NCBI GenBank assembly: GCA_949358305.1
Contig: OX442314.1
Location: forward strand, 312,001 to 372,000
Origin: Strigamia acuminata
Lineage: Eukaryota > Arthropoda > Chilopoda > Geophilomorpha > Linotaeniidae
Reading direction: 5' to 3'
DNA: 60,000 nt
A program made the position numbers and the translations under genes. Of this stretch, positions 1 to 8,990 are shown in pieces (position 1 is the stretch's first letter; each line of letters starts with the position of its first letter). A model generated the notes under the pieces. The model saw only the letters and a program-made list of their open reading frames with translations. It had not been told where the DNA came from and did no database searches.

Positions 1-695
1 GGCGAGATAAAGAGTTTATTAGGCATAAGAATAAACCAAAATATGAGGAAAAATCAGATCACCTTGGATCAATCCAAATATATCCTGGAGCTGGCAATTA
101 AGTTTGGTTTGGACCAAGCGAGGACTGTGAAAGTTCCAATGGAAGTGTCACAAAAATTGGATGCTCCGGATTACCCCTTGGGACCATCAGCTGGCGACAA
201 GCCTTATAGAGAATTGATTGGCGCGTTACTTTACCTTGCTCAGGGCACGCGCCCTGATATCGCGTTTCCGGTGTCTTTTCTCTCACAGTGGCTGAATGAC
301 CCCAAGGAAGCTCACTGGATTGCTGCGAAGAGGATTCTGCGCTACTTGATTGGGACTGTGAATTATCGTTTGAGGTACAAGAGTTCCAGTCAAGACTTAA
401 TTGGGTACACGGATTCGTCTTGGAATGCTTGCAATGCCAACGCAAAATCATTTGCGGGATTCATCACTACATTGAATGGAACTGCGGTTACATGGCAAGC
501 AAAGAAGCAGAGTTTAATCAGCTTATCATCTTGTGAAGCTGAGTTCTCGGGCCTGGTGGAGGTTGCCAAGGAAATAAAGTGGGTCAAAAACGTCCTCGAG
601 GATTTGAAGTTGACGGTGGAAAGAAGACCCATAGTAATTTACTGTGACAACCAGCCGGCCATTGACTTAACCGAGAATCCGTGTTACCATGCAAG
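1..695 (+). pseudogene. Copia element A: end of reverse transcriptase and RNase H, broken by copia B
   Basis: The open frame runs in from the left edge of the window. It encodes the end of a Ty1/copia reverse transcriptase (LLGIRINQN then LDQSKYILELAIKFG) and the RNase H domain, with GYTDSSWNA, the AVTWQAKKQ stretch and the LSSCEAEF motif that is standard in copia RNase H. The frame stops being element A at 695, where copia B is inserted after the target duplication gcaag. The rest of RNase H continues at 6466. The two halves are in the same frame once element B and one gcaag copy are discounted, so A was intact here before the insertion. The N-terminal part lies outside the window. Confidence 0.9.
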
Positions 696-1146
696 TGTTG
701 GGATTTTGGATCCGTCATATGGTGTGATACGTCGCACCTTTCCGAATTAGTGCGGCAATGGCGCGTGTCTGTTTAGCATTGTGTTATGTCTCGAGGTCGA
801 GTGTTGATTGTCTTGCAAATTCAATCAACACATGTTTTACGGTGTTATCCAGACTGTCGTCTGCTTGGGTTTTTAGTTTATCTATTAGTTTGCCCCGGTT
901 TTTATCCAGTGTGAGTACTGGAATTGTATTTAGTTGATGTTTTGTTTGTAAAGAACAAATCAACCACTGTGTGGATGATTTGTTCTACTGTTAGTTGGTT
1001 GGCAGTTAGCCTCTAACCCATGTATCACTTGACCACTTACTGTTTGGCAATAAAGATGGCGGCCTCCATGGTTAGATGGCTTTGCAGAAAGTAAAGATGC
1101 TGTTTTGCTTCCACACATGCACTCACCTACGGTTTATAGATTGACA
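696..1146 (+). repeat. 5' LTR of copia B (451 bp)
   Basis: Direct repeat of 6010-6460. It begins TG, ends CA, and is preceded by the target duplication gcaag. A cluster reading tggcaataaagatggcgg near 1044-1061 contains an AATAAA signal. Confidence 0.93.
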
Positions 1147-1158
1147 TTGGTAGCAGAG
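1147..1158 (+). promoter_or_regulatory. Primer-binding site of copia B (initiator tRNA-Met type)
   Basis: Immediately after the LTR the sequence reads TTGGTAGCAGAG. TGGTAGCAGAG is complementary to the 3' end of arthropod initiator methionine tRNA, the usual primer of Ty1/copia elements. The match is about 11 bases before it breaks. Confidence 0.75.
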
Positions 1159-2341
1159 GGTGGTTTGGTGAGTGCAACGTTGTTTAAACGTTGATTTTCG
1201 GATTCGCGACGAAATTCTGGCCAGGAACGTCTTGTGCGCGTCGACGAGCGGTACCGGAGCGGCGGGCAGCACGAGAGCGACGACATTCCGACCAGACGAG
1301 CGAGTTTCGCGTGCTTCGTAAAGCAGCGAAGTCGACGAATTGCGACCCGAAGCAGCAAAGACGGATTTTGACGATTTCGGTGCCGAAACGGATCGAAATC
1401 ATCGTAGAAGCAGTTGTATAGACTGCAGGAACACTGAGAAGTATTTTTCGAAATTATTTCGGCGTTTTATAAGCCATTTTTCTCATTTTGATTCGCATGA
1501 TGACGCGTCATTCCAAAATGGCGGCGCCCAGTGCGACGAGTGTTTGAGGCCGTACTCGAGTTGTTTTCGAGCCAACGAGTGGATCCCGACGTTGGAATTG
1601 ACGACGTGGGACCAGAACCAGACCCCAGGAGTCGATTGGAAGTGGTTTCAAGTCGATTTGGACAGTTTTTGGGCGAAAACGAAGCGTTTTTCGTCGGCGG
1701 CGATCGAGACAGATTTCCGCAACGTATTGGAGACGTCGCTCGCCTATTCCGAGCTGGATACGAACGTCCAACGTTCGTACAACACGAAGAGAAGTCGTAC
1801 GAGTCGATTAGGATCGACATTGTCACGTTTTGGACGCGTTTCGTGCGACGAGCCGAAACGCATCGCGAATTTGCACGTGAAGTGTATTCGCGCATCGGAG
1901 GGACCGGTTAAGCCTCGTGCCAGGTGCACGAGTGAAAGACAACGGATTTCAGCAGTGAAGACAACACGGAAGTCATCTTCACATCGATTATTGTGTTTGA
2001 TAATTTATTTGGGTCGAAATTACCTTTGTATAGAATTTAAGGTTTTGTTTTGGGGTCATTTAGACTGTTTTCCGCCCTTTACGCAGTCGCGTAGCGGAAT
2101 CCTATTTCCACACAGGCTATTTCTGGCCACCAAGTGTCCCGCGGGCCCAGGTGCACCGGTCGGAACTTGGGAAATACTGTGTCGGAGTTTTTCATCTCAC
2201 TTAGTGAGATTAGTCCAGGGTGGATTGTTATTGTTTCTCCTTCATTTTGGTTGGGGAAAATTGTGTTTTTGCCAAGTGAAAGTGTTTATTTAGTGATTTG
2301 TGTGTGTTTGTGCTACGGTTTGGTCCAACATATTGGCAAAA
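1159..2341 (+). other. Long GC-rich leader of copia B
   Basis: About 1.2 kb lies between the primer-binding site and the gag start, much longer than most copia leaders. It is rich in CG dinucleotides (1190-1940). It contains long open stretches in several frames, including 1340-2293 in the same frame as gag, but that stretch ends in two consecutive stops (TAG TGA at 2291-2296) just before gag. I see no recognisable domain in these frames. Their openness is probably a result of base composition. A packaging or structured leader role is possible but not shown. Confidence 0.5.
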
Positions 2342-5300
2342 ATGGCCCACGGAAAGGATGAATTCATGAAACTATTTGGGCCGTCGATTAAAATGCTCGA
2401 CGGAACTAACTATGAAGCTTGGAGCGTGCAGGCTCGGCTTATATTGCAACGAGAAGGGACGTGGACGCACGTCACCGGAAAGGAGCCGGCGTTGGAGCCC
2501 ACAGCCACGGCAAAGGAGATAAGAGAATATAACATTAGAGAAAATAAGGCGCTATCCACTATTTGTTTGAGCTGCAACGAGGCGCAGCAGCTTGTGGCAA
2601 CGGCGCATACCACAGCTAAAGAGTGCTGGGATGCACTGCAGGCTGCTTACCAGCCTGCTACGAGGGCCAGGAAAGCCCGACTCCGACGCGATTTCCTCCA
2701 AATGCGGCTTGGAGCGAATGAACAAATGGTAGTTTTTATTTCCCGCGTTAACCGAGCAGCAGCGGACCTGAAAAACGTTAAAGTCACTGTCTCTGACGAG
2801 GATATTGCGTTTCAATACCTCGATTTTCTCGGCGCGGAGTATGAAAACCTTAAGCAGGCGGTGTACCACTGGGAGGAAACTGAGTTTACGACTAAGAACG
2901 TTAGTGAGAGACTTTTAAGCGAGTACGACCGCATTCATCAGCAGAGCACTGCTTATGGCGCAGAACCAACGGGTTCAGGTGCGTTTGCAACTGGCAAACA
3001 GCAACAGCAATGGTCAACGGCGCCAAGGAATGCTAATTTCAAACCAGGGACCTGCTACGGCTGTGGAGGTACTGGACACTTTGCCCGCGACTGCCCGTCG
3101 CCCAAACCCCAAGGAGGTGCGCAAACAGACTTTAGCCAGCGCAGGGCACGGGGCAGAGGCAGAGCTCGGGGTCGTGGCAGGAAAGCCAACCTGACCGAGG
3201 CATCGGGGGAGAATCCAATTCTATTCTACGTGTCGATGGACGAAAGTCAAAGGCAAAATAATTTGCCATTACGCTCATACGTGACGAGCGGAGCGCCCGA
3301 TCCCGCCTGGTATGTTGATACCGGGGCGACGGATCACTTTACTTTCAGCAAAGATGGGCTCATCAATTATAGGCCTTTAACGAACATTAACGTTCATTTA
3401 GGGGAAGGGTCCTCTAAAATAGCAGGAGTGGGGGACTTAAGATTAGATTCAGGTGAAAAAGTGCCTGGCGGGTTTGTTACATTGAAGAATGTATATTATG
3501 CCCCGAATTTTGTGAGGAATTTAATGAGTCTAGGCAGAATTGATGAGGCCGGGTATGTAACCCGCATTGCTGAAGGAAAGTTGGTCTCCTTCAAAAACAG
3601 GATTACGCAGCCGATTTTACGAGCAACGCGGCAAAGCGACAGAATGTATAAAACTAATTGTAGAGTGATTTTACCAAATGTGAACGCAAGTGCAATTCCT
3701 GCGCAACAGGATGCGCTTGCGGCAGATAACCAGAGCACTGGTGGAAATGTACAGTTACTAACCCATACTAGTCATAAGAGCGAATTAACCAAACCCGAAA
3801 CCAGCGTTAATAATAACGAAAATGGCGATTTGCGCAATCATAGCGACGTTTTGCAGTCTGGCGCAAACAAAAAGAGTTTGAGTGAGAGGGGGTTGTTGGT
3901 TAACAATGTTAGTAATGGGAACGGTGGTCGACAACAGCAAGAAATGGCTGGACAACGAGTCTACAACGACAAGCCATTAGACATGGAGTTTTGGCATGGG
4001 AGATTCGGCCATTTGAACACGAATGGGATCGTGTCAATGTCGAGATCCACCGACATATGTGGAGTTAAGCTAGCCAATAAAGATATGGGCAAGTGTGAGC
4101 ACTGTATTAGGGGAAAGCTCACTAGAGCTAGCTTCACCCCGATAGGGGAGATTTCCACAAGTGGACCTTTAGAGCTAGTCCACATGGATGTTTGGGGCTC
4201 CTCGCAGGTGAACTCGTTAGGCGGGGGCCGCTACTATTTAATTATTATTGACGACTATTCACGTTATATGTGGATTCGAATAATGAAAAGAAAGGGCGAT
4301 GTATTAGCACATTTTGAGCCCTGGCAGCGGGAAATCGAGAGAATGACATCACGGAAAGTTAAGCGCATACGAACGGACAACGGAGGGGAATTCACGTCAA
4401 AGGCGTGGGACATATATGCCCAGAAGGAAGGCATCAAATGCGAAAGAACCAATCCCTATTCCCCAGAGTCCAATTCGGTGGCTGAAAGAGCCAACCGAAC
4501 GATACTAGAAGGTGCACGAGCAATGATGCTGGAAAATGAGTTTCCGAGTTATTTATGGGCGGAATTAGTCTGCACTATAGTGTACCTGAAAAATAGGTTC
4601 CCCCATCCCAAGTTAAATTCCAAAGCCCCGTATAATGTGTTTTGGGGCAAGAAGCTGTCCGTGAGACACTTGCGTTGCATAGGCTCGAAGACCTATGTAC
4701 ACATCCCGGCCCAAGTTAGACAAGGCAAATTACAAGAAAGGGCATGGGCTGGGGCCCTTGTAGGATATGGTACTAATACCACGGGTTACCGGATCTGGGA
4801 CCATAGAAATAGGCGTGTCGTCAGTTCAAAACACGTCAAAATTATTGAGGAAGAATATTGGAACGATAAAGTCTATAATGAGGAGGTGTTTAAGAAATCA
4901 GAGGGGGTAGGAACGGAATGGAATGGAGATTTCATATACACCGCGCAAGACGGTTTTGAGTCGGACGAGGAGAGTGTGGTGGCGACACCACCTCCGTCAC
5001 CCCCGAGGGCAGTTAAAGTGCCCCCACCAGCGGCTAAACTCGAGCCGGTGAAAGAAATGGTGCAACAGGCACCCAAAGTGGAACCTGCCCAGCAGGTAGC
5101 GCAAGAAATTGCGCAGCGAGCACCTGTTCAACAGGTAGAGAGAGAAGCCCCTATTGGAGGGGTCTTACCGACAAAACCGGCGAAACCGCCATTACCCACG
5201 ACCCCCAAACCCACATTGAGGCCGAGAACGGCAGAAGCGCCTGCAGAGCAGAGCCCGACACAGTCGGAAGATGAAGAAGAGTATGAGCAGGCCGTACGGG

Positions 5301-5929
5301 TTACTAAGAACATTAGAGGGGGCCCGGGGGATGTTGGGGGACAACGGCTGTTGCCCCTGAATATTGATGAGTGGCAAAGATTTGAGTATACGAGGAAGTC
5401 AGGTCGTGATAAAGGAAGACCGTGTACATCGTACGTGGCACCAGACAAGACTAGATTAAGGAGCAGGATTGAAATCCTAGCTTGGTGCGAAAATAACGGC
5501 TTTGAGTACGATGCGAGCTTGTTCGAGTTTACGTCATTAAAGGACGAGCCTGAAAACCCATTCGCATTGTGTACATGTTCATGTTGCACTCCTTTCTCAT
5601 TGTGCTGCATGATAAGGCCTGATACTGATAAGGATGTTGCACAAGTTGAGAGAAGTAATGAATGGGAAGGGATAATGAAGAAAATCAAAGCGTTGACTGA
5701 AGAGGGAGTTCATTGTGGCAAAAGAAATGAATGGAAAAGATTAATACGTTTACGAAAGGGAGCGTCCGTTATGCGGTCGGAGGAATGCCAGACCGCAGAT
5801 TATTGGATTACAAATGGTGATATCAAACATGTTATGGGAGAGAATAACGTGGCGGACTTGCTGACCAAATGGCTGGCACGTCCACGTCTTGTGACCCTTG
5901 GCAATAGTATTTTCGGGGCGCGACGATAA
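2342..5929 (+). CDS. Copia B polyprotein: gag, protease, integrase, RT domain missing
   Basis: One open frame of 1195 codons from the ATG at 2342, which has a good context (aaaaATGGcc) and starts MAHGKDEF. Domains in order: UBN2-type gag; a CCHC zinc knuckle near residues 238-251 (CYGCGGTGHFARDC); an aspartic protease with WYVDTGATDHF (Asp near 326); the gag-pre-integrase HHCC region (FWHGRFGH to CEHCIRGK); an integrase core with Asp616, Asp679 and Glu715 in D-D-35-E spacing; and a Pro/Glu-rich linker. Where reverse transcriptase should begin (SNEWEGIMKKIKALTEEG) the frame jumps within about 40 residues to the very end of RNase H (IKHVMGENNVADLLTKW). Palm motifs such as YxDD are absent. The protein is 200-300 residues short of a normal copia Pol, but no frame break is visible. 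Confidence 0.9.
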   Translation: MAHGKDEFMKLFGPSIKMLDGTNYEAWSVQARLILQREGTWTHVTGKEPALEPTATAKEIREYNIRENKALSTICLSCNEAQQLVATAHTTAKECWDALQAAYQPATRARKARLRRDFLQMRLGANEQMVVFISRVNRAAADLKNVKVTVSDEDIAFQYLDFLGAEYENLKQAVYHWEETEFTTKNVSERLLSEYDRIHQQSTAYGAEPTGSGAFATGKQQQQWSTAPRNANFKPGTCYGCGGTGHFARDCPSPKPQGGAQTDFSQRRARGRGRARGRGRKANLTEASGENPILFYVSMDESQRQNNLPLRSYVTSGAPDPAWYVDTGATDHFTFSKDGLINYRPLTNINVHLGEGSSKIAGVGDLRLDSGEKVPGGFVTLKNVYYAPNFVRNLMSLGRIDEAGYVTRIAEGKLVSFKNRITQPILRATRQSDRMYKTNCRVILPNVNASAIPAQQDALAADNQSTGGNVQLLTHTSHKSELTKPETSVNNNENGDLRNHSDVLQSGANKKSLSERGLLVNNVSNGNGGRQQQEMAGQRVYNDKPLDMEFWHGRFGHLNTNGIVSMSRSTDICGVKLANKDMGKCEHCIRGKLTRASFTPIGEISTSGPLELVHMDVWGSSQVNSLGGGRYYLIIIDDYSRYMWIRIMKRKGDVLAHFEPWQREIERMTSRKVKRIRTDNGGEFTSKAWDIYAQKEGIKCERTNPYSPESNSVAERANRTILEGARAMMLENEFPSYLWAELVCTIVYLKNRFPHPKLNSKAPYNVFWGKKLSVRHLRCIGSKTYVHIPAQVRQGKLQERAWAGALVGYGTNTTGYRIWDHRNRRVVSSKHVKIIEEEYWNDKVYNEEVFKKSEGVGTEWNGDFIYTAQDGFESDEESVVATPPPSPPRAVKVPPPAAKLEPVKEMVQQAPKVEPAQQVAQEIAQRAPVQQVEREAPIGGVLPTKPAKPPLPTTPKPTLRPRTAEAPAEQSPTQSEDEEEYEQAVRVTKNIRGGPGDVGGQRLLPLNIDEWQRFEYTRKSGRDKGRPCTSYVAPDKTRLRSRIEILAWCENNGFEYDASLFEFTSLKDEPENPFALCTCSCCTPFSLCCMIRPDTDKDVAQVERSNEWEGIMKKIKALTEEGVHCGKRNEWKRLIRLRKGASVMRSEECQTADYWITNGDIKHVMGENNVADLLTKWLARPRLVTLGNSIFGARR

Positions 5930-5995
5930 TGTCGTGCAGTGAGGGGGTCGTGAGCGTTACGGGTTGTTCTGTTATCCGTGTTAGCCCATATGCGG

Positions 5996-6009
5996 ATCAG
6001 AGGGGGCAT
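5996..6009 (+). promoter_or_regulatory. Polypurine tract of copia B
   Basis: The purine run in gatcagagggggcat ends within a few bases of the 3' LTR start at 6010. This is where plus-strand priming occurs in LTR retrotransposons. Confidence 0.6.
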
Positions 6010-6460
6010 TGTTGGGATTTTGGATCCGTCATATGGTGTGATACGTCGCACCTTTCCGAATTAGTGCGGCAATGGCGCGTGTCTGTTTAGCATTGTGTTA
6101 TGTCTCGAGGTCGAGTGTTGATTGTCTTGCAAATTCAATCAACACATGTTTTACGGTGTTATCCAGACTGTCGTCTGCTTGGGTTTTTAGTTTATCTATT
6201 AGTTTGCCCCGGTTTTTATCCAGTGTGAGTACTGGAATTGTATTTAGTTGATGTTTTGTTTGTAAAGAACAAATCAACCACTGTGTGGATGATTTGTTCT
6301 ACTGTTAGTTGGTTGGCAGTTAGCCTCTAACCCATGTATCACTTGACCACTTACTGTTTGGCAATAAAGATGGCGGCCTCCATGGTTAGATGGCTTTGCA
6401 GAAAGTAAAGATGCTGTTTTGCTTCCACACATGCACTCACCTACGGTTTATAGATTGACA
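6010..6460 (+). repeat. 3' LTR of copia B (451 bp)
   Basis: Same length and, on reading, the same sequence as 696-1146. It is followed by the target duplication gcaag at 6461-6465. Confidence 0.93.
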
Positions 6461-6465
6461 GCAAG

Positions 6466-6649
6466 AACAAAGCACTTTAATAGGAGAGTTGCTTTTATTA
6501 GACAAGATGTAAATGAGGGAATTTACAATGTGATTTATTTGCCAACTGACCGGATGCTCGCAGACATGATGACCAAGGCGGTTTCTGAAACGAAGTTAAA
6601 GCAAGCTTGTGAAGCAGTTGGATTAGTTAATGTTTTGGATGAAAACTAA
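6466..6649 (+). pseudogene. Copia element A: last part of RNase H and stop
   Basis: Continues the frame of 1-695 after the copia B insertion. It holds the typical end of copia RNase H (TKHFNRRVAFIRQ, then LPTDRMLADMMTKA) and a TAA stop at 6647-6649. It ends about 44 bases before the 3' LTR of element A, as usual for copia. It cannot be translated with its N-terminal half because 5.8 kb of copia B lies between them. Confidence 0.88.
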
Positions 6650-6820
6650 TTGTAAATTTCATATGAATGTATTAAGTATTTAATATGGGCGAGTGTTAGA
6701 GTTATTTCGGTTTTACAATAAGTTGTTGTAATGAATGATTGCATTGTATGCAATCATGAATGAATTGTAAGAACAACAATAAATTGATGAGTGATTGTTA
6801 TGATGTTATGAATGAAAAGA

Positions 6821-8749
6821 CGGGTAGGGTCATTTCCTCGAATCCCGTTTCCTCGAATTCTTTTTTTTTTGCGTTTTTTGAAATCTGCGAAAACGGGGCT
6901 CGTTTCATCGAATTATAAATAATGCGGTACGTTTCATCGAATTTTCGGCATGCTATGTACGTCGTCGATACGTGCGTTCTAGGCTGTCAGACGTGCGTTC
7001 TACGGGCAATTGTTGTATATATAACACTGCAGTAAATCATTTCTAATTCAGTTTGCTACAGACGCCCAACAATTTCTACTAATAACAATGGCCATCGAAA
7101 TGGGTGAGACAATCCGAAGAAAACCTGCTCTGTGCTTTCGAGGTTTTGTTTACATCATAGACGTGAAGAAGCCCGATCGCATCTATTGGAAATGCGAAAA
7201 TTATTATAAGCCTTGTGGCGGACGAATAACCACTAATTCGAATGTATTGCGACCGGAAAGGATTGGTGATCCGACTGCACACACCCACGAAGCCGATGCC
7301 TCTCGTAAGGATGTCATCAGACTGAAGCAAACTCTGAAAAACCGCGCTGTTTTAACGAAGGAGAAGCCTTGCCAGATGATAGAATCCACTTTAGCCCGTG
7401 AGAGTCAGGCTGTGCGCTTGGCTGTGCCTAGTAACCGCGCACTAACACAGACGATTAAGCGATCGAGACGAGGACTACTGCCCAAAGACCCAAAGAAATT
7501 GGCGCATTTGGATTACATGTGGGACTCAATTAGGCCATTCACTGATACGCTTGAGGGCCACCGGTTTATGTATACCTTGGTCACAAATTGTGGCTCAAAA
7601 ATACTGATGTTTACGACTCGTACCAATTTACGCCATCTTAGTAGGGCTGTAAGTCTTTTGGCAGATGGGACTTTTCGGACCGTGCCTGATTTATTCGAGC
7701 AGTTATACACTATCCACTGTGAAGTCGGAAATGTTCCAGCTACGAGAAGAATATTACCGATGGTTTATTGTCTCATGGAGCACAAAATCAAAGCGGGTTA
7801 TGTCATGATATTCGAGAAAGTTCGTAGTTTGATAAGGGAGATGTTCGGAGTAAATTTTCTGCCAGATTTTTTTATTAGCGACTTTGAAGTAGGTGCGCTG
7901 AACGCAGCGAAGGAGGTTTTCCCGCAAAGTGCCCGCCATGGCTGTTATTTCCACCTGGCACAGATTGTTTTCCGCCGAGTACAGCAAGAGCACCTACGAA
8001 ACGAATACTTAAACAATGATGAGTTCAACTTACTGGTACGACAATTGCCTGCCTTATCGTTTTTACCAGCGTTTCAGGTTGTAGAAACATATGCGTTACT
8101 CAAACCGTTATTTGGTCCCGGCACAGAGGGTTTACTAAAGTGGTGGGAGAAGAATTATGTCCTTGGGAAGTTGCGCCAAAATGGTGTGCGAACTCCTCCC
8201 AAATTTCCACCCGAATTGTGGAGCTGTTATGCAGTTTATCAAGCTGGCCAACCCAGAACCACCAATCCTGTAGAGTCTTGGCATTTTCGTTTCAACACGC
8301 TGGTCGGCAATAAGCACATCGGATTTTTCCGAATGTTGGAAACTCTGCAGCGCCGACAGGCAGATACAGATACAACCTTTGAAAAGATTTTACGAGGCGA
8401 CCCAAAACCACCAAGTAAAAAAGAAGTTTTGCGCCGCGAGATGCGAATAATCAACTTGATGATTGAGCGCCGGAATATGGATCCCATAGATTTCATCCGA
8501 GGTATAGCACACAACTTCAAACAATAATTGTAATTGTAATAAAGAAAACATTGTTTTTTGATATTTACTTGTTTTATTTTTTGGTTTTTGGTAAATTTTC
8601 GGTGTTTAATTTTTTTTTATTGGAATTTTTTTTTTGGATTTTTTTTTCTTTCTTTGTACCGTTTCATCGAAACTTTTACAAAAACGGTACGTTTCCTCGA
8701 AAAAAAACGGGATTCGAGGAAACGGGATTCGAGGAAATGACCCGACTTC
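6821..8749 (+). mobile_element. Complete Mutator-like (MULE) DNA transposon with TIRs and 9-bp target duplication
   Basis: Inverted termini begin GGGTCATTTCCTCGAATCCC at 6827 and mirror 8712-8743; about 32 bp match perfectly, with a few unmatched outer bases. Both sides carry atgaaaaga (6812-6820 and 8750-8758), a 9-bp duplication as expected for MULEs. Multiple copies of GTTTC(A/C)TCGAA lie inside both ends (near 6843, 6902, 6929, 8663 and 8690), resembling transposase-binding subterminal repeats. One intact transposase gene lies between, so the copy may be autonomous. It sits in the 3' LTR of copia A. Confidence 0.88.
7088..8527 (+). CDS. MULE transposase with FLYWCH-type zinc finger
   Basis: A single uninterrupted exon of 479 residues. 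The N-terminus (about residues 14-62) is a FLYWCH-like zinc-binding fold with a WKCENYYKPCGGRI core and a downstream HTH histidine pair. Next comes the MULE RNase H-like transposase core: LLADGTF (Asp193), FFISDFEVGAL (Asp265), the zinc-type HGCYFH, and TNPVESWHF (Glu396), giving the expected D-D-E order. No frameshift or stop is visible. An AATAAA signal lies about 11 bases after the stop. The ATG at 7088 follows a short leader downstream of a TATA-like tatatataacac (7015). The product would bind the TIRs and subterminal repeats of 6821-8749 and move the element. Confidence 0.9.
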   Translation: MAIEMGETIRRKPALCFRGFVYIIDVKKPDRIYWKCENYYKPCGGRITTNSNVLRPERIGDPTAHTHEADASRKDVIRLKQTLKNRAVLTKEKPCQMIESTLARESQAVRLAVPSNRALTQTIKRSRRGLLPKDPKKLAHLDYMWDSIRPFTDTLEGHRFMYTLVTNCGSKILMFTTRTNLRHLSRAVSLLADGTFRTVPDLFEQLYTIHCEVGNVPATRRILPMVYCLMEHKIKAGYVMIFEKVRSLIREMFGVNFLPDFFISDFEVGALNAAKEVFPQSARHGCYFHLAQIVFRRVQQEHLRNEYLNNDEFNLLVRQLPALSFLPAFQVVETYALLKPLFGPGTEGLLKWWEKNYVLGKLRQNGVRTPPKFPPELWSCYAVYQAGQPRTTNPVESWHFRFNTLVGNKHIGFFRMLETLQRRQADTDTTFEKILRGDPKPPSKKEVLRREMRIINLMIERRNMDPIDFIRGIAHNFKQ

Positions 8750-8802
8750 ATGAAAAGATGTACGAGTGAATTCTTTCTCCAAATTATAAAACTGTCCCAA
8801 CA

Positions 8803-8911
8803 AAACGTATCATTTTTTCAAGAAATTCGATGGAACGGTACAAACAGAAAACCCAAAAACCAAACCTAACCTAAACCTAACCTAAACCTAACCTAACTTA
8901 ACCTAACCTAA
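8803..8911 (-). repeat. MULE-end relic plus CCTAAC-type array (inverted copy of 25.5 kb)
   Basis: On the minus strand this stretch reads as CCTAA-repeat-containing DNA leading into ctgtttgtaccgttccatcg and tttcttgaaaaaatgatacg. That matches 25497-25600 on the plus strand, where the same sequence runs on to a MULE-type terminus. The array (8860-8911) is made of aacctaac/cctaaac units. The copy is cut at 8803, where copia A is inserted, so this element was the landing site of copia A. Confidence 0.65.
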
Positions 8912-8990
8912 CCTGGAGCATATCCTCTCTCAACAAGCCTTCCTTGAAACAACACGGACACTCCAGAGTTCGCCATTTTCTATGGCCTCT
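8912..8990 (-). pseudogene. RNF216-like RING-gene fragment, frameshifted
   Basis: Read on the minus strand it gives EAIENGEL, then after a one-base shift ECPCCF and LLREDML. It parallels the 25.4 kb copy (EAIDKGNLMECPCCFDEE, LLREDMLQ). Closely spaced Cys residues preceded by such a helix occur at the first RING of the RNF216/Triad3 family of RBR ubiquitin ligases. The fragment is far too short to function and ends in the CCTAAC array. The family assignment comes from memory of the motif and is tentative. Confidence 0.4.

Larger units (their letters stand above)
696..6460 (+). mobile_element. Copia element B, complete with LTRs but lacking reverse transcriptase
   Basis: Two 451-bp direct repeats (696-1146 and 6010-6460) start TGTTG and end TTGACA, and I found no difference between them on reading. 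The element is flanked by the 5-bp duplication gcaag (691-695, 6461-6465). A primer-binding site follows the left LTR and a purine-rich tract precedes the right one. The single open frame has gag, protease and integrase, but the reverse transcriptase domain is absent. Identical LTRs and an open frame suggest a recent insertion. With no polymerase of its own, it would need reverse transcriptase from another element. It sits in the RNase H region of copia element A. Confidence 0.92.
6694..8802 (+). repeat. 3' LTR of copia A, interrupted by a MULE transposon
   Basis: A purine-rich stretch (atgggcgag) precedes TGTTAGAG at 6694, the expected LTR start. The LTR reaches 6820, is interrupted by the MULE at 6821-8749, and resumes after the target duplication to end CCCAACA at 8802. 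Without the insert it is about 170 bp. The 5' LTR lies outside the window, so this boundary rests on the TGTT/AACA ends and on the match of the sequence from 8803 onward to the repeat at 25.5 kb. Confidence 0.6.

Noticed and set aside
1340-2293. 318-codon leader frame of copia B as a separate gene
   Set aside because: Several frames on both strands are open in this CG-rich stretch and none shows a domain; composition explains it.
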